From: Ianthella basta
Taxonomy: Eukaryota > Porifera > Demospongiae > Verongiida > Ianthellidae
DNA length: 64,000 nt
Direction: 5' to 3'
Assembly (NCBI GenBank): GCA_964019415.1
Contig: OZ025885.1
Location: forward strand, 3,880,672-3,944,671
The number at the start of each line of letters is the position of its first letter. Position 1 is the first letter of the stretch. Position numbers and translations under genes: made by a program. Shown here piece by piece: positions 1-13,100 of this stretch. The notes under the pieces are model-generated. The model did not search any database, was not told the origin of the DNA, and saw only the letters and a list, made by a program, of their open reading frames with translations.

Positions 1-200
1 GCCTGGTACATAGCATAGGTTACAGTATTCTTGCAACATTCAGTACACAGCTGCATGTCTTACAGCTACATAGGAGACAGCAGTAAAGGAGCGCAGTGCA
101 AGTTATAGAGCCTCTTTGATTGGTAGAGTTATTGGCACAGTCCTAACACACCACAATATCAGGTCTACTGTGGGGTAGAGGTTTGTGTGTTACTCTGTAC

Positions 201-2384
201 CTGTAGACGGAGTGTCTGCATGTGTTGGCTCAGTAGTAGCGTGGGTGGTAGGAGAGGGAGTTTGAGGGGTCAGCTCTGAAGTGGATACTGATGAGGAGAA
301 ACCTACAATTGGACACAAAGAGTACAGAAAGGTACTTAATGAATTTATATACATACACTGGTGGGTCCATTGGGTGAGATACAGCATTACTACACAGCAA
401 TACACAGTACCACATACGTACATTAAGCACTGCAACATGTACACCATACTCTGCACCTTCAGAAGGTGCTACCCACACCCATAAACCATTCAAAACCATT
501 CATTCCATACACAATTGGGAATAGTGGGAAAGGCACCCATCGGTCAGGGGTGGTTGCACCACAATCGGTCCTATAGAACACCACACACCACAGCCCACAT
601 CCTACCAACCATACACTAGACTCTTGAGCAACACCGACAATAAGTTATAATGCTTTTGCTCTCTCCCTTCACCCTTCTCCCTCACACCTGGTGACAAATT
701 AATGTAAACCAGTAAAGCCATACCATTCATAGCATTTACACTCTTTACACACTGAGGGCTCACTCGCACACACTGAGGGCTCACTCGCACACACTGAGGG
801 CTCACTCGCACACACTGAGGGCTCACTTGCACACACTGAGGGCTCACTCGCACACACTGAGGGCTCACTTGCACACACTGAGGGCTCACTCGCACACACT
901 GAGGGCTCACTTGCACACGCTGAGGGCTCACTCGCACACACTGAGGGCTCACTCGCACACACTGAGGGCTCACTCGCACACACTGAGGGCTCACTCGCAC
1001 ACACTGAGGGCTCACTTGCACACACTGAGGGCTCACTTGCACACACTGAGGGCTCACTCGCACACACTGAGGGCTCACTCGCACACACTGAGGGCTCACT
1101 TGCACACACTGAGGGCTCACTTGCACACACTGAGGGCTCACTCGCACACACTGAGGGCTCACTTGCACACACTGAGGGCTCACTTGCACACACTGAGGGC
1201 TCACTTGCACACCAATCACATTAGCACAAGTATGTAACTTCACATTTTGGATTCTTCAACACAACTAGCTTCCTTAACAGACCCCACCACTCTTCCTGTA
1301 CTTAGAAGGCTTACATACCCACTAAACTGATAAGTGTGAGTTCATTTGTTCAAGGCACAATGGACAACAACCAACTGTAGCTAAGGCTGGCCAAACATGT
1401 AGATACACACATATGTAGTGAGCAGTAGCCCAGTGCCTTGAGTAGCTTGAGTCAACAGTCAGTGCCATGTCACAAGCTGAAAGCCAGTAGTGATGTTCAC
1501 CACACTGTCCCAAACACCAATATACATGTACACATACGTATGTACATACATAGGAGGAGCTCAACTGGCACAGCCCTCACATGTTGGCCTTGTGATACAG
1601 TGTACACAGTGCACCCTCTCACAGATATATACAAGGTAGGGGAGGGCCACCACATGTACTGTAACTGTACAGGACACGTTTAGCTGTCCTGTCAGCTCAC
1701 ATCACACAATAACCTATACATGTGCATGTAGGTACACTGGTGCACACAGTACATACAGAGGGATATGTACGTTATGTATGGGCCACAATTTACTGAGTAA
1801 CATGACGACCTGCCCGCTCATGATAATAAGCAACCAACTTGTGCTCATCTTGATGAGTGTAGAGTTTAGTCCTTCCCTCTCCACTGGAGTGCAGGTCTCT
1901 GGACTGTGACACTTTATTGAGTAGCACTTTCTATTAAACACCCACAGGTAGTCACACTCGGAGGGGTTCTCACAGCACTTGGACACACACAGAGAGGAAA
2001 AGGATGAGGCATTCTGACCATCTGGGGGCGGGGTGTGTGGGAGGGGTAATTGTTAAATGCACCAGAAACACGAATCTCAGCTAAAACCAAAGTCTAACGC
2101 ACAACGATAAGAGATGCACAGAAAAATGCTGCCAAAGAGTGTACGTACTTGCAACACAGAGTACAGTGGCTTACCATGTTGCTCCAGCAGCATACGGATC
2201 TTTCCTGCGCGTGTCTTGTTCCGAGGTAAGTAGTGTTCAAACTCTTCTGCTGCATGGCACCCTTTGTTGTCCTTGTCTTTCATAAGGGAGCCAAGTCCCT
2301 CCAGGATCGATGTCATATCATGATCTTCTCCAGTCACAGCCTCAGAAGATGCCAAAGCTAGCAATAGTGGCACACACAGTAGCA
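201..2384 (-). CDS. MANSC-domain membrane/secreted protein (partial model)
   Basis: Three exons can be linked by phase. Exon 2384-2175 begins at an AG acceptor in phase 1 and encodes a hydrophobic leader (LLCVPLLLALASSEA) and an acidic helix. It ends at GTAAGC. The exon starting at 2021 encodes a cysteine cluster (SKCCENPSECDYLW, then C-Y-S-I-K-C, then C-T-P) that fits the MANSC module, an N-terminal seven-cysteine domain of extracellular proteins such as MANSC1, LRP11 and the SPINT1/KIAA0319 types. Its donor is uncertain (about 1814). Exon 287-201 is Thr/Pro-rich (PTTHATTEP), consistent with an O-glycosylated stalk, and is phase 1 on both sides. The start codon must lie in an unidentified upstream exon, because no in-frame ATG precedes the leader. 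The remaining exons would lie left of the window. The MANSC call rests on cysteine spacing alone. Confidence 0.55.
747..1212. repeat. 21-bp minisatellite, about 22 copies
   Basis: The unit is about 21 bp (ACACTGAGGGCTCACTCGC plus CA), repeated about 22 times. The only common variation is C/T at one CpG site (CTCGC or CTTGC), plus one A-to-G change near 919. Because 21 is a multiple of three and the unit has no stop in several frames, long open frames run through it on both strands. These are repeat artefacts. The array lies between predicted exons of the MANSC gene. Confidence 0.97.
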
Positions 2385-2827
2385 CTGTTAAAATACACTG
2401 TGACAGTCACAACAGTCACTGCCTCCTCCCTCCTTCTCTCCCTCGTCAATCTGTGCTCACACCAAGGGTGTGATCACTCACAACATTTCTTTAATGCCAC
2501 ACTCACACCACTGCCAGTATTCACACTATTGTGTGCACATCATTTTCTGATTCCTTGTGTAAACTACAAGTCACTCATATACAAAATGTAGAATTCGCTA
2601 TAACTTCTTCAAGATCTAACAACCTAGACACAGCATAGCCTAATGGTATGTTGAGTACGGTGGTAGGGTCCCCTCAAACTATGTGGACCATGTCAGAAAT
2701 TTATGTTGTGTATAATGATGTGGCTGAGGCATCTGCATACTATCCCATGTACGTAGTGAAATGTACCATGCAGTGCCTAGTGCCAAGTGTCTCTTGCAAA
2801 CAGTATCATGAGATGGTATGCTGCAAC

Positions 2828-3029
2828 ATACCACTGGTAACAGATTCCTCAGCAGGACACAAATTTCAATGATAAATCCACTGCACGTTGCTTCAACCTG
2901 GAGGTCTTTGTCAACTGTGTTACATACACTGTACGCAGTTGACATAGACCTCCGAGTCGAATCGTCCTGCATTTGATTTATAATTAATAGTTGTGTCCTG
3001 CTCAAAAATCTGTTACCAGTGGAACTACC
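2828..3029. repeat. Foldback element (inverted repeat)
   Basis: The outer arms read CCACTGGTAACAGATT..TCAGCAGGACACAA on the left and the reverse complement (TTGTGTCCTGCTC..AATCTGTTACCAGTGG) on the right. A second pair of arms inside (GGAGGTCTTTGTCAACTG against CAGTTGACATAGACCTCC) could form one continuous 200-bp hairpin. The outer arm sequence, followed by a conserved CTATGAGCCT stretch, recurs near 51400-51470 beside a Penelope-like terminus, so the family is dispersed. Confidence 0.8.
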
Positions 3030-3709
3030 AACCCAACTATGAGCCTCTACAGCACTATGCTGCAATGTACACCACACACGCAGTCTCTTGCACTGGTTGG
3101 AGTGAGCATATCACGTACTGACACAAGTGGGCTCACCATGGCAACACTTCACACCACGTTTTGGTGTGCTGACCACCCCTTATTTCTAACAGCGAGTGAA
3201 TAAATCGCATCATACATCAAATACATTACCCATAGTACCTCACACTGCTATTGACACAGAGCCGTCCAGACACTACAGCCGACCTAGTCACTCCGCGCCC
3301 GAGGGGGTGATGGCGTGGGTATGTAGGCCAAAACACCAGTCTTGCACGGTTAGACTACCACTACGTAAGGTGGGCTACGCTAAGACTACAGCATAACCGT
3401 CTAGTCAGCTACACAGACAAAGGGTGGTCTCATAGACCTCGGTCTATGGTGGTCTCTGTGGTCTAGGACGCACTTTCAAACAGTCATATAAACAGGAATG
3501 ACACAAAAACATTGACGCTAGTAGTGGATCGATACCTGTTGACGCTGCCAGTGTCCAAAGAGCCACAAGACCCCAACCCGCTCTCATGGTCGTCCGTGAC
3601 GATGCGGATGGAGCTGTCGATCTTGGCATTTCCGAGACGGAAATGTGTTGCTGCGTGACGAGTCACGTGACTGCAACATAGCCCTACGTAGGTAAACAAC
3701 AGCTGCAAG
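3030..3709. other. Intergenic, upstream of REC114
   Basis: No credible coding exon was seen. The first 80 bp still match the dispersed repeat found near 51400. The last 300 bp would contain the REC114 promoter. No TATA box is evident. Confidence 0.4.
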
Positions 3710-6055
3710 ATGTCTGCTGAGGCATGCTCATCAGCTGTCCCGGCCAGTGCGACCATCCTTTGTAGCTGGCCAGTTGAGAAGTATGCTCGGTTTGTTCCCA
3801 CATTCCCTCCACTGCCAACGGGAGAGTGTGAACCCAGGAAGAGCAGCAATGCAGGTAGTTGGCAGGTGAGGCTCCAATTGAAGGGCAGCATCATAATGCG
3901 TGTGGATGTGTACTAACAGATAGCACAGTTTGTAATAAATGTACTGAAATAATAGGCAACTTCGAGATTGAAGCTGAGGGTTTCATTATTCATGCCAGCA
4001 GCTGTACTTATCTGCTGTCTGCTTGTCTGCTGTCTCTTACAAGTAATGTCACTAGTATGAAAAGATTGAGCCAGTCTGGCAGAAAGGTATTTCAATGCCC
4101 TTTCTTCGTCCCTACGAGGTTAGGATGACTTCAGGCACTGCATTGCTCTAGTATTGGTATACTCTGTAGCTTGCTCTGCATCACAAACTGAATACTTGGA
4201 TCTCACACCGGTACCCATACTGCTTTCCCCTTACTCTTTCCCAGACGTCTACTTTCAGGTCAGGAGAAGCTGACATTGTCCTTCTGCAAGGGAATCACTT
4301 GATGCTGAAGGCTGGGGGCACTGTACTTGTGAGTACAAGGTAGTGTACTCGTGTATCTGGTACCACACATGCTGTTCGCTATACTCACACACCTGTATGG
4401 ACATTTCCTTTATTGTCACAGGTTAAGCAATAACTTATTCACTTGTGGATAGGTCAATAATGAGTTTTTAATAACATATTCTCTACTCTGCTAAATTCAC
4501 TTTCTCTTAATGCCTTCCAGGATTGGGCTTATGTGTCTGAGCTCACAGATCAAAGTGCTGGCATTGCAAGCAACAGTGCCTTTAGCCCACTTGTTAGCTT
4601 GTATGGTGCTACCATGCCACTCTGTGATAGCACTGCTGACTCGAGTGGTCTCTTGACATATCCTCTACTCTGTCATGTTTCTAGTCACACTGAAATGACA
4701 TGCCAATGTGGCAGAACCTTACAGAGAGCAGACAACTGTGATTTGAACTTACCCATCAGATCCTCTCCCACAATGCCTCACTGTTTTGGATTAACACATT
4801 CATTTGAAATAGTTCCAGTTATGGTAGCCAGGGGAACAGATCTTGAGCGTAGTACATGTGGTACATATATTCAGACTGCAAGATGTTTCAGTGCCACACT
4901 GAGCATGTCCAGTTTTATAACTGCAAGTGAAGAAGGCCATTTTGAGCCCAAAATGGCTTGCACTATGAACAAGTATACCACAATATTGTGCTAAGAATTG
5001 TTCCCTTTCTACCTTGGTCTGCTAAGTTGCATAGAAAACTTGGCTACAGCCTGTAAGTTTTTGATATGCCACGCAGGCAAATCTGTATGCTCATCCTTTC
5101 CTCTGACATCCATGGCTGTTCATTTCTACATGTGTTCAGGAGAGCTTCTCTCTTTGGGAGGCCAAGCAAAAGCTCAAGGGAGTGGTCAAGGGTGATAGCA
5201 TGCTCTTCATGTGCAAGCTTAAAGGTGAAAGCAGACGATTTCGGGTCAAATTTGCTGCCACTGCCAACCAGTCATCACCAGACATTTGCAAAGCTGCTGT
5301 GGAAATCCTGGAGTCCATATTCTCCATCAAGAATGCTTCTGACCTTTCCCTTGATTCACAAAGGTTTAGTACCCAAATGGACACCAATTCTCAAAGTACC
5401 ATTTCAGCAAGTGGGTTAAATTCTAGTAACATCGTTGACTATTCACAGAAACCCTCCGTTTCTGAAGCCCCATATAGGGTACTGTATCAAGCGGACATGC
5501 CCACACTACATCCTGTATCTACTGAGGTGGGCACTGTGAGCAATGTTCCAACTCAACCTCAGCTGTTGCCCATTCAGCCATCAGTACCATCAAGAGGAGT
5601 AGACCATACATATGCAAGCCACAGGTGTGATCTTGCTGCTGGTATGGATGAGGGTGAGCCAGGCACATTGCCGCACATGTCTGTAGGACGGTCCTTCAGA
5701 CTGGGATCAAATGATGACTTTCAACAAAGTGACTATTTCTATGATACTAAGACCTGCTCCGACTTAGTCAAGGTAGGTCAGCAAGCATACTAGTAATTCG
5801 TGCTAGGTGGTTATATTTGTATATCAATTAAACATGAAATCACGTGTAATAATCACTGCATGTGTTGCCCATTCACATTTGTATAAAATTGTATTCCTAT
5901 AGGAGATGCTTGATAGCAGAGTCTCTCTTGGACAGGCTTATGCAGACTGCCATATTCCACCAGACCAGCTTGCACAGTTCATTAGATTGTGTTTTCTAGA
6001 TCAGAACTTTCCTTCATTTGTAGAAGCAGTACAAAAAGAACTGAATAAGATGTGA
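3710..6055 (+). CDS. REC114: Meiotic recombination protein REC114
   Basis: REC114 is a subunit of the REC114-MEI4-IHO1 complex that supports SPO11-dependent double-strand breaks on meiotic chromosome axes. The four exons are 3710-3865, 4245-4328, 5140-5772 and 5903-6055, all phase 0, giving 341 residues. The N-terminus has the family's W-P-x3-Y-x-R-F patch (SWPVEKYARF, residues 19-28). The PH-like fold continues through exons 2 and 3 (LLQGNHLML; ESFSLWEAKQKL; DSMLFMCKLKGESRRFRVKF, about residues 62-115). A Ser/Pro-rich linker fills about 130-290. The last exon encodes the conserved C-terminal helical segment (QLAQFIRLCFLDQNFPSFVE) that contacts MEI4 in other species. The mammalian protein has the same order and a similar but shorter linker. 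Exon 1 ATG follows AAG. The family call is from recognised motifs. Confidence 0.87.
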
Positions 6056-6639
6056 ACTTCTGAATCTATTGCTGAATTAATGTTTATATATTTGTTAATG
6101 TTAAGTGTACATATGCAGAACTGTGCACTGCAGTACAACTAATGCCAACCATACTGTTTTCTATAACATTGTATGGGATAGTAATTACCAAAACTTGCAA
6201 GATGGGCATATTCATCTTCAGAATGTCAGTTTTACAATTTCATCACTTGATTGTAGCTGCGCGATTGTCAGATGTACGTATATACCATTGGATCAACACA
6301 GTTAAACATATGCTGCAATTGTCGCACCCATCAGCAGTGTGATGCATACGTATATTCACTCCAACCATGCAGTACACAGCATACATGGCTACTGTTTATA
6401 AGAACAGTTTGTAAGAGACTGTATAAGCACTTCATAGTACATTTCACAGCAGATATGGTACACTATACCTTGAGGATTTGCGTGTATATAGTATACAACA
6501 TATATACCACCTGGTAGGATTGCTGGTGTGCTCACACTGGCAATCAATTCATGCCAATTTTGATGTGATCATCATTCCCTATTTTAACAGTAAAAATGAC
6601 ACAGGATCAACATATATGATATGGGCAAGTGCGACCTTT
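6056..6639. other. REC114 3' flank, no gene seen
   Basis: AT-rich sequence without a convincing coding exon. No canonical AATAAA follows the REC114 stop within 100 bp. Short open frames here lack splice context. Confidence 0.4.
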
Positions 6640-7826
6640 GACCGCACTCGTTTCGCATTGCGTCACCCAGCTGCAGTGGACAGCGCAGGCCATCCATCAC
6701 CATTTGGGTGAATGCTGCTGGGTGACACTGCCTGGGTATAGTGCTGATCTTGTTTGCACTGACTTTGGCCACTGTCATACACTAGTGCCAACCCTACCAG
6801 CATAAAGTTGCACTCAAGTAAGAAGATCACAGAGAGAGTCTATGCGGCTCTCAATGAGATTGACCGAAGACCCATCAGAGGCGAATATAAGGCTTGGATT
6901 TACAAGTTCTACCTGGTCCCCTCGATCCTGTTCAATCTTACAGTGGACCGTATCTCCCAAAGCACTATTAACAAGATACAAGCCAGAGTCACCTCTCTCT
7001 TGAAGCGTTGGCTGTGAATTCCAAGATGTGCAATCTTGGCATCTATTTTTCACCCAGATGTAACCAACTTCCCATATCTACCTCATGCATGTCTAGGAAA
7101 AGGCTAAACTAAGGCTCCTAGCCCAAGTTCGCCTGTCCCAGGATAGGAACATTGTGGAAATGGAAGACATGATCTTAGATCCAGAATTTGCCAAAAGGGA
7201 GTCTATTCCACTGAGAAGCCTTGGAACCTTATCTTCCAAACCACCCTCAGCGTCCTCACCCACACATGCCAAAGCCCTGATGAGATCACTGAAAAGCAGT
7301 CTAACCAAAGGACGCGCAGCCTATTGGAGCCACCACCTGGAGTCCCTATCAGTACAGTCCAAGTTTCTGGATGTGGTCGCTCTTGAACAGCAGTCCAATG
7401 CATGGTCACAGATCATGTTCTCCCTCCCAGCTGGACAGATGTCCTTCATGATCCGAGCTGGTATTGACTGTCTACCCACACCAGTGAACCTCTGCTGATG
7501 GAGACTACAATCCGACCCCTCCTGCCCCTTGTGCTGCTCACGACCATGCACAGTCAACCACATCCTGAACTGCTGTCCGAATGCCCTGACACAGGATCGC
7601 TACACATGGCGTCACAACTCTGTTTTGGCCCACACTGTGGACATCTTGAGGTCCCACCTCCCTGATGGCTCTACACTACGCAGACCTGCCAGACCACAGG
7701 ACATTGGACAACCCTCCATCAACTGTGCCCCTATCCATTGTTCTGACCACTGCCCGCCCAGACATCGTCATCATCCAGGACAAAACTATAAACCTGCTGG
7801 TCTATTCATTAATCAACTCATTTAAT
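6640..7826 (+). mobile_element. Decayed non-LTR retrotransposon, restriction-like endonuclease type (3' part)
   Basis: Broken frames on the plus strand read as the thumb and C-terminal part of a reverse transcriptase. They include a conserved stretch after the RT core (ITERVYAALNEIDRR; YKAWIYKFYLVPSILF; STINKIQARVTSLLKRWL, 6829-7017). A long segment follows (MRSLKSSL, SVQSKFLDVVALEQQ, AGQMSFMIRAGIDCLPT, 7154-7498). Next is a C-x2-C...H-x-L-x2-C zinc-binding cluster (CPLCCSRPCTVNHILNCC, about 7522-7575), then a RPDIVII motif that fits the PD segment of a restriction-like endonuclease. At least two frameshifts and in-frame stops show it is dead. Clade is uncertain. Confidence 0.7.
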
Positions 7827-8183
7827 CTCAGTTCACAAGTTCATTTCTACGTACCTTGTATTTACTTACAAGCTTGCCAGGCATCCCTTCCCAGCTGAAT
7901 GCTGGTCTGGGTATACGCCTGTGTCCGAGTTTTCTCATGCCCTATGTATATGTGTATGCATGGTGTATGTTGCAGTCATGATTATGACGTTTTTCAACAA
8001 AAAAGCTACACTTACACCACGTTAAAAGAATTGCTTGGTCATGTCTTTCTTTAGCGAATAATTATATAAGGCAGTTCCCAAGCCAAGCAAGCTTTCTGCC
8101 CAATAGCTTACTTTGCCATAGAGAAAGGGCTTTCTGCAGCCCAGAACGCTGACAGCTAAAGTACCCAAATAGCGAAACAAAAC

Positions 8184-8235
8184 AAGTATTTCGAGTTAAA
8201 AACTCGTGGGGCTGCCGCCCCAACTCGAAATACTT
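8184..8235. repeat. Perfect hairpin
   Basis: AAGTATTTCGAGTT is repeated as its reverse complement AACTCGAAATACTT, and the loop itself contains a GGGGC/GCCCC stem. This could be part of a MITE terminus, but flanking duplications were not identified. Confidence 0.7.
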
Positions 8236-8310
8236 GCTCCCTTCGGTCGCTGCTCTGTCACTCACAATAGGTAAACATGACATCGCGTCACAATACCTCA
8301 GTAACTTCAG

Positions 8311-8720
<410 letters not shown>

Positions 8721-8949
8721 AAACGCACAACACATGCACAGAGAAATGTCCAGCAGACAGACACATGACTGCTTATAGCACGTGCATTTACAGTGAGTAA
8801 TTACAGAAACATAATGTACCAAGGAACCCACAGTCGCCAGAGTAGCTAGTGGTCTGTGGTGGCAAAAGCTACGTACGTTTGCTACAGCGCAGTACGCGTG
8901 GGCCAGGTTCTGAAGAGCATTTAGAAGGGCAACCGTGCGAGTTAAGCTT

Positions 8950-9785
8950 TTCAACGCTAGAAACGGTTGAAGAACGTTAGCGTGTACATATCACGGCGTT
9001 CACCAGTTTCTACGTTACTCCTGTCATGTGTTCCAGGCGGCGGAGTGAAGTCCTCCGAGGCGGGCGCGGCCATTATCGAAGAAGGCGCGGGGCGAAGTCG
9101 ATGACCTGTTGGGCGCTGTCTCGAAGCTGTGTCTTTGCCCGTCGACCAGAAGTGCTGTAGGAGTCTGTTCCAGGATCAGAGGCGGAAGAGAACGTCCAAA
9201 GTTCGCTAAAACGTCGTTTGGAAGCCGGTTTTCAAAGTCCCTTGGCCTCGCACACGGTCCACTTCCGGCCGAATAAAATGGCCGACAATATAAATTCCCT
9301 ATACCCAATACTTCGTCCAATACATTCAATATAAATGTAAGCATTGACGTACAACCGTAGGTTGGCGTATTATATATATATATATATATATATATCCGTA
9401 ACATGAAGCCATATGAAAACGTCAATTTGAAAACAATATATGGGCTGCCTGCGGCAGCCCCTAAATATCCACGTACCGATAGCCAGAGCAGCTCCCTCGC
9501 ACCAAACAATAACAGTAAACTTTTGCGCAAGTGTGCGTCGCGCCTGGGTTACCCAACCTGAGGAGCGCGGAGTGTCTAAGAGACGGCTGGCTGCGAGGCA
9601 CATGCACACTGCCAGAGCGGCCATGTTTGCAGTTACGTCATTGCGTTCGTCCAAATCAAATGCCCGTTTTATTAATGCCACGCACGCACAAGCAAACGAA
9701 CGAACGAACGAACGCACAGACTGGAAAAGATTAAATATAAGATAAGATTAAGGATAAGGATTAAGGATTAAGGATTAAGGATACA
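8950..9785. repeat. GC-rich repeat zone with simple repeats
   Basis: The base composition is sharply richer in CpG than the surroundings (for example 9030-9260 and 9530-9640), resembling the GC-rich segments at 18600-18740, 21290-21360 and 63250-63850 that sit in probable DNA transposons. It holds a (TA)n run at 9370-9395, a CGAA repeat at 9695-9715, and a GGATTAA tandem run at about 9740-9782. No transposase was found and element borders are unclear. Confidence 0.4.
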
Positions 9786-10163
9786 AATAGCTATTGAAAC
9801 AAAAGATATACATGAACATGCTGTGACATCAAAAATGTATTTATATTGCTACATGTGTGATTGCTTCAATCGATAGGACCAATGCTGGTGCCAGCAGTTA
9901 CTAGCTCAGCTGCCGCACTATTAAGATCAATAATGGTTCGTGGTCTGTGAAGAAAACTTTGCAGAAAACTCAAATCACGCGCACATTTTAATTTGTTGTT
10001 GGACCATGCACTAGATCACTCTCCGTCCTCGCACGTTAGCTGATCAGGCAGCTCGGTAGACTGGTGTTTGTTGTGCTTGGTATGCTGTAAATTATTATGC
10101 GCACATGCGCTAGCTTGCATAAGTGCATACTGATAAGAGTTTGTCCTGATAGGTTGCCTTGTT

Positions 10164-13100
10164 ATGGAGGCTTGGAAGAAGAACATCCTCCGCCGGGAGG
10201 GTTACAAGTTGTTGTGCCAACTTGACTTGGAGCCACTACTGAGAGTTTGCCTCTTCGGCAAATATATTATCAGTGAGGACCAATATCAGAGGTTGGAAAC
10301 TGAGTATGAGAATGGCCACAAGACGAGGGCAGCCGAAATGTGCCTGAGGAATATTCTTAACGCTGGGAGAGTCAACGATGAGTGTCCTTTCGAGTTGTTC
10401 GTTGGTGCTCTAGAGGAGACCGTGGAGCTCGGTGGCTCCTCAAGCAACGGCGACGTTGCGAAGTATTTACGGAACGCCGCCTCAGCTGGATTTGAATCCG
10501 GGAAATTAACCGGCTTCAGCCATTCTCGATCACAGTCTCTCGTCAGTGGTCATTCGCCTGACCTTACTTTCCCCACTGCCCCAAGATTTCATTCAGAGCC
10601 AGAGATTCATCGAGGTACTCTGTATACGTAGTGAAACACACACTATATATAGACAAATACAGTTACACGCCCAAACATCCATTCACACATACAATGTCAT
10701 ACATGTACACCCACAATGACACACACTGCATATGACACCTTCAGTTTGCATACATTACTGTTATGTACATGACATCACTCCAGTCTGCAGGGACTCATGT
10801 GCCATACTGGTGATTGGTGACAAATTCTGTACTCCGTATTTGCTGGAGCCTTACACTGCAGAATTCAATGGAGATGTTAACTGCAGAAATGTATCCAGAC
10901 TAAACATCCATGAATACAAGTAAAATCACACAGTATTTTAGAATGCATAGTATATTAATAGTAGAATACCCATCGATATCTGTCTGCAGTGCAGTTGAAT
11001 GATGCCATTATAAACTTATGGTAATGTGCACAAACGTAGTAGGCTAAGCAATGTTCTCTGGGTCTCTGTCCAAATGCATGGACACAGTCCCTTTGAAGCC
11101 TCATCTGCCTCTGTCATTTTTAGTGTAGTTGCTTACGACAATATTCTCTTTCTGTTACATAGTACCCTTTGCTCATATGAAACAACTTAATTGTAAACTT
11201 CCTCTTCATTGCAATTATAATACAAATTAAATTTAATTATTCAGTGTGCACGTCTTTGGACCTAACCATCCCAGGTTGCTTCTTTAACAGCTCAACACAG
11301 ACACATTCAGGCACTCCTTATAGCTATGTGACACTGGAAAAAGAGATTATGCTGTACGGGAAAGTGGATGCACATTTGATAGGCTACAAATGTACAGGTG
11401 AGCAAATATCTTTAAGCAGTAACCTCTCTGTAGCACTTCAGTCTGACAGCTGAAGAAGGCCTCCATGGCGAAACATTCTGTTGTGACAGTCATTGACTTT
11501 ATATTGCACTTATTGCATCTAATTGCATACAGTAGTACCTCGCAACTACATACGTACATTATAGTCTTGTAGACCGTAAGCTCTAAGAATTTTATGCGAC
11601 AACTAGCTGAGCCATACTGGTGATTGGCACCTGACATGTGTAAAGTGAGCCCAGAGGATGCATTTTGTCTTTGTTCCCCCATTGGTCAGCTTACACTTCC
11701 GTCAATTCAGCAATCACAAGTTGGTTCATCATCATCATCATCATCATCATTAGAACACAATCCCCGAAACACATGGGGGTCGTTCATACATACAAATGAA
11801 AATTGAGCTTTTAGTATAATTATATTGTCATAGGTTAGATACTATAGAGTATTCTAAAGATTACTAATACTGGAATGTCTACATCATGGCATCAATCAGT
11901 AAGCATCGCTCCATTGCTTTCTTGGCCTCCCTCTGGGTCTTTTCCCTGGTACAACTCCACTCATTACCATCTCTGTTATAGATCCAACTTGTTCTTCTAC
12001 CTGTTTCTTCCAGACTTCTCTCCTTCTGCGTACCTGCTCCACAATTCCTTCCTCCCCTAACTGTGTTCTAATGTCGTCATTTCTTACGTGATCTATTCTC
12101 TTCACTCCTGCTATCTTCCTTAGCACTCTCATCTCAGCTGCCTGAACTCTTTGTTTCTCCCTCTCCTTTAACACCCAAGATTCTGCACCATACGTCAATG
12201 TTGGCTCTATCATTGCCTTGTACACCAGCATCTTTGCACTTCTACTCAATTCTCTGCTCTCAAACACTTGGCTTCTGACTGCCCCCGCTGCACTTAAAGC
12301 TGCACCAATTCTCTTCTCCAACTCACATTCCATTCTCCCATCCTCATTCAGAATCACTCCCAGATATGTCTGCTTCCCTACATTCTCCAGTTTCCGGCCA
12401 TCTACCTCCACACTACAATCCACCTGCTTCCTACTGAAAACCATTGTTGTTGTCTTTTCCGTGTTCATTGCCAATCTATGCCGCTTCACCGCTTTACTGA
12501 ACTCTCTAACATTGTGTTGCAGGTCTTCTTCTGTCTCAGCAAGGAGGACTGTATCATCTGCGAACATTAGTAGTTGCATTGTACACTTGTCCAGTCTGAC
12601 TCCTCCATTAAACTGAGCCCTTGCTTCTCGGGCCACCATGTCCAAGAAGACATTAAAAAGCCATGGGGATAGGGGACATCCTTGCCTCACTCCCTGCCGC
12701 ACCTCAAAACACTCCGTCAGTTCATCTTCCACTCTCACCCTGGCCTTGCTGTTTTCATACAGGGCTTTTACAGCTCTCAAAAGTCTGCCTGACACTCCAT
12801 ATGTAGCTAAAGTCCTCCACATATCTTCTCTCCAGACTTTGTCATAAGCCTTTTCCAGGTCAATAAATGCAGCATACATTTTACCATCCTTCTCAATAGT
12901 CTTCTCTCTCATAACAAAGATCTGGTCTCTACACCCTCTTCCCACTCTAAAACCTGCTTGCTCTTCCATCACCTGACCTTCTGTCACCTGGCGTATTCTG
13001 GCATCCAGAATCTTCGCAAAGATTTTGCCTGGGATACTGAGCAGACTGATCCCTCTATAATTCTTGCACAACTTCTTGCTTCCTTTCTTATGTATTGCAA

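Noticed and set aside
602-1243. Open frames of more than 130 codons in the 21-bp minisatellite, both strands
   Set aside because: The repeat length is a multiple of three, so frames stay open mechanically; heptad products (VSPQCVQ, ASEPSVC, HTLRAHS) are artefacts.
3484-3894. Minus-strand frame with a leader-like N-terminus (MMLPFNWSLTCQLPALLLFL)
   Set aside because: It is antisense to REC114 exon 1, which is supported by splice phase and family motifs. No downstream exon joins it.
9024-9717. Minus-strand frames of 115-168 codons in the GC-rich zone
   Set aside because: Stop-poor because of composition; they include a TA-repeat translation (IYIYIYIY) and no recognised domain.
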